Shown: piece after piece, positions 62,803-64,000 of the stretch | Numbering within the stretch: the first letter of the stretch is position 1 | Layout: each line of letters opens with the position of its first letter | Assembly (NCBI RefSeq): GCF_001913705.1 | Contig: NZ_MKQD01000019.1 | Coordinates: 124,001-188,000 of the forward strand | Length of the DNA stretch: 64,000 bases | Source: Thalassotalea sp. PP2-459 | GTDB taxonomy: Bacteria > Pseudomonadota > Gammaproteobacteria > Enterobacterales > Alteromonadaceae | Direction of reading: 5' to 3' | The notes under the pieces: model-generated | Databases searched by the model: none | What the model saw: only the letters and a program-made list of their open reading frames with translations | Told to the model about the DNA's origin: nothing | Translations under genes and position numbers: made by a program

Positions 62803-64000
62803 CTAAGGCTTATAGTTATCAAATAAGGCTTCGATATCAATTGCGGGTAAGGGTTTGTTATAAAAATAGCCTTGACCTATGACACACTTCATTAGGATAA
62901 TCTCGTCAAGTATTTCTTTGTTTTCAATGCCTTCAGCTACAACATCAATATTTAATGCATGTGCCATTGCAATCACTGCTTTAGTGATCTCTTGATCACT
63001 TTCATCGGTTAAAATATCGCTAATGAAACTGCGATCAATTTTTATTTCTGCAATTGGGTAATTTTTTAAGTGGCTTAAAGAAGAGTAACCTGTGCCAAAA
63101 TCATCTAACGCTATTTTTATGCCGCAACTAGCAAGTTCTTTTAAAATAAAAGTTACTTCTTTATTATCTTGTAACAAGGTGGTTTCTGTTACTTCGAGTA
63201 CGAGATTGTTCCCTTGTAACTTATTGTCATCAATGCATTTTAATATAAATTTAATGAGATCAGAGTCTCGAAATTGTTTTGGGCTTAAATTAACCGCCAT
63301 CGCTACATTTTTAGTTAATTTTCCTGCTGAGATCCAAGCAGCGAGTTGCGTTAATGCTTGCTTAATAACAAATCTTCCGACGGGAATAATTAAACCAATT
63401 TCTTCTAATAACGGAATGAATTGTTCAGGCCCAATAAGTAATTCGCCATTTTTTCGCCATCTGAGTAATGCTTCAAGGCCGACAATGGTTTGTTCTGAGT
63501 TATTAATTTGTAATTGATAAAAAAGCTCAAACTCTTTCTGACTCACAGCTTTATGCAAGCTATTGCCTAACTCTAAACGATCGCGAGAAATTTTGTCTAA
63601 ATTCGATGAATAGTACTGAATGGTATTACGACCCATGTCTTTTGCGTGATACATCGCAATATCTGCTTGTTTCATAAGCAGAGAACTTGTAGTTTTTTGT
63701 CCTGCAAGGGCGAAACAAATACCGATACTTGATGAGATAAATACTTCCTCAGATTCGATAATGAAGGGTTTATTCATTGCGTTTAAAATTTTGTTAGCAA
63801 CTGCTGAAGCCACTTCAGAGTCCGCTAATTGTTCGAGTAACACAATGAACTCATCGCCGCCTAACCGCGCGAGAAAGTCTTCCTTACGCAATACCTTTAA
63901 AATCCTATTAGCAACAAGCACTAATAACTTATCACCAGCATCGTGTCCCATGGTGTCGTTCACGTTTTTAAAACCGTCTAGGTCTAAACTTAACATGGCC
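62803..64000 (-). CDS. GGDEF-EAL protein, N-terminus beyond the window
   Basis: The C-terminal ~399 residues of a c-di-GMP enzyme whose 5' end lies past position 64000; the first Met visible (63996) is inside the GGDEF domain (MLSLDLDGFKNVNDTMGHDAGD) and is not the start. The GGDEF domain keeps RLGGDEF, so cyclase activity is possible. The EAL domain keeps GLEALLRW and IALDDFGTGYSSLSHLK, so phosphodiesterase activity is likely too. It ends 22 bp before the CheB-CheR gene and is the first visible gene of this signalling operon. Any sensor domain is outside the window. Confidence 0.92.
   Translation of the reverse strand, partial: AMLSLDLDGFKNVNDTMGHDAGDKLLVLVANRILKVLRKEDFLARLGGDEFIVLLEQLADSEVASAVANKILNAMNKPFIIESEEVFISSSIGICFALAGQKTTSSLLMKQADIAMYHAKDMGRNTIQYYSSNLDKISRDRLELGNSLHKAVSQKEFELFYQLQINNSEQTIVGLEALLRWRKNGELLIGPEQFIPLLEEIGLIIPVGRFVIKQALTQLAAWISAGKLTKNVAMAVNLSPKQFRDSDLIKFILKCIDDNKLQGNNLVLEVTETTLLQDNKEVTFILKELASCGIKIALDDFGTGYSSLSHLKNYPIAEIKIDRSFISDILTDESDQEITKAVIAMAHALNIDVVAEGIENKEILDEIILMKCVIGQGYFYNKPLPAIDIEALFDNYKP

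Noticed and set aside
1-64000. tRNA, rRNA, CRISPR, transposase, integrase or prophage genes
   Set aside because: None could be recognised by eye on either strand; the only rRNA-like traces are the short motifs at 11471-11509.

Overview
The window is chromosomal DNA of a low-GC, Gram-negative, probably marine gammaproteobacterium. Several things point to Alteromonadales, with Colwelliaceae such as Thalassotalea or Colwellia the best guess: two large TonB-dependent receptors, many secreted peptidases and lipoproteins, a DUF3034 outer-membrane protein, a PEP-CTERM-like protein, abundant c-di-GMP and PAS signalling proteins, and AT-rich intergenic DNA. This placement is inferred from gene content alone. 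No rRNA, tRNA, CRISPR array, insertion sequence or phage gene was recognised. Two coding regions are cut by the window edges: a response regulator on the left and a GGDEF-EAL protein on the right.

Layout. 1-590: OmpR-type response regulator (minus strand) with 11-bp-phased direct repeats in front of it. 796-7771: secreted or lipoprotein hydrolases in which S41 peptidases and S12 serine beta-lactamase-like enzymes alternate around an NTF2-like protein. 8095-9369: two small beta-barrel-like proteins. 9519-12926: secreted GH13 alpha-amylase with a heptamer repeat in its leader, and a soluble double-PAS chemotaxis transducer. 13081-17244: LysR regulator divergent from a carbonyl-detoxification set (DJ-1/PfpI, YqhD-like alcohol dehydrogenase, CurA-like reductase). 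17364-20734: nitric oxide module (flavohaemoglobin, a 90-residue membrane protein, NorR) with two NorR-type sites and a sigma-54-type promoter. 21067-26272: TonB receptor plus S9 peptidase. 26350-32979: CadR-like MerR regulator with a 19-bp-spacer promoter driving a CzcCBA-type efflux operon. 33117-36280: an unknown protein and a hybrid histidine kinase with a THI5/NMT1-like sensor domain.

36637-45226 is a sugar-uptake locus: TonB receptor, cytoplasmic NagZ-like GH3 enzyme, ribose-type ABC importer and a divergent ROK regulator, with 35-bp near-perfect palindromes in two control regions. 45273-48513: LysR regulator divergent from DoxX, pirin and a xi-class glutathione transferase (quinone or electrophile defence). 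48604-50772: a large exported protein with a beta-propeller-like N-terminus and no assigned function. 51005-55220: a tightly overlapping operon of cupredoxin, GGDEF-EAL membrane protein, DUF3034 protein and a lipoprotein truncated haemoglobin. 55472-56664: a PEP-CTERM-like zinc metalloprotease and a small partner. 56682-64000 (minus): a signalling operon of GGDEF-EAL, CheB-CheR-PAS-REC fusion, CHASE-PAS histidine kinase and single-domain receiver.

The most promising undescribed systems are the cupredoxin/c-di-GMP/DUF3034/lipo-haemoglobin operon, the NorR-linked small membrane protein, the GH3-ABC-TonB-ROK locus with its long palindromes, and the amylase leader, which carries a tandem heptamer and an rRNA-type boxA sequence.
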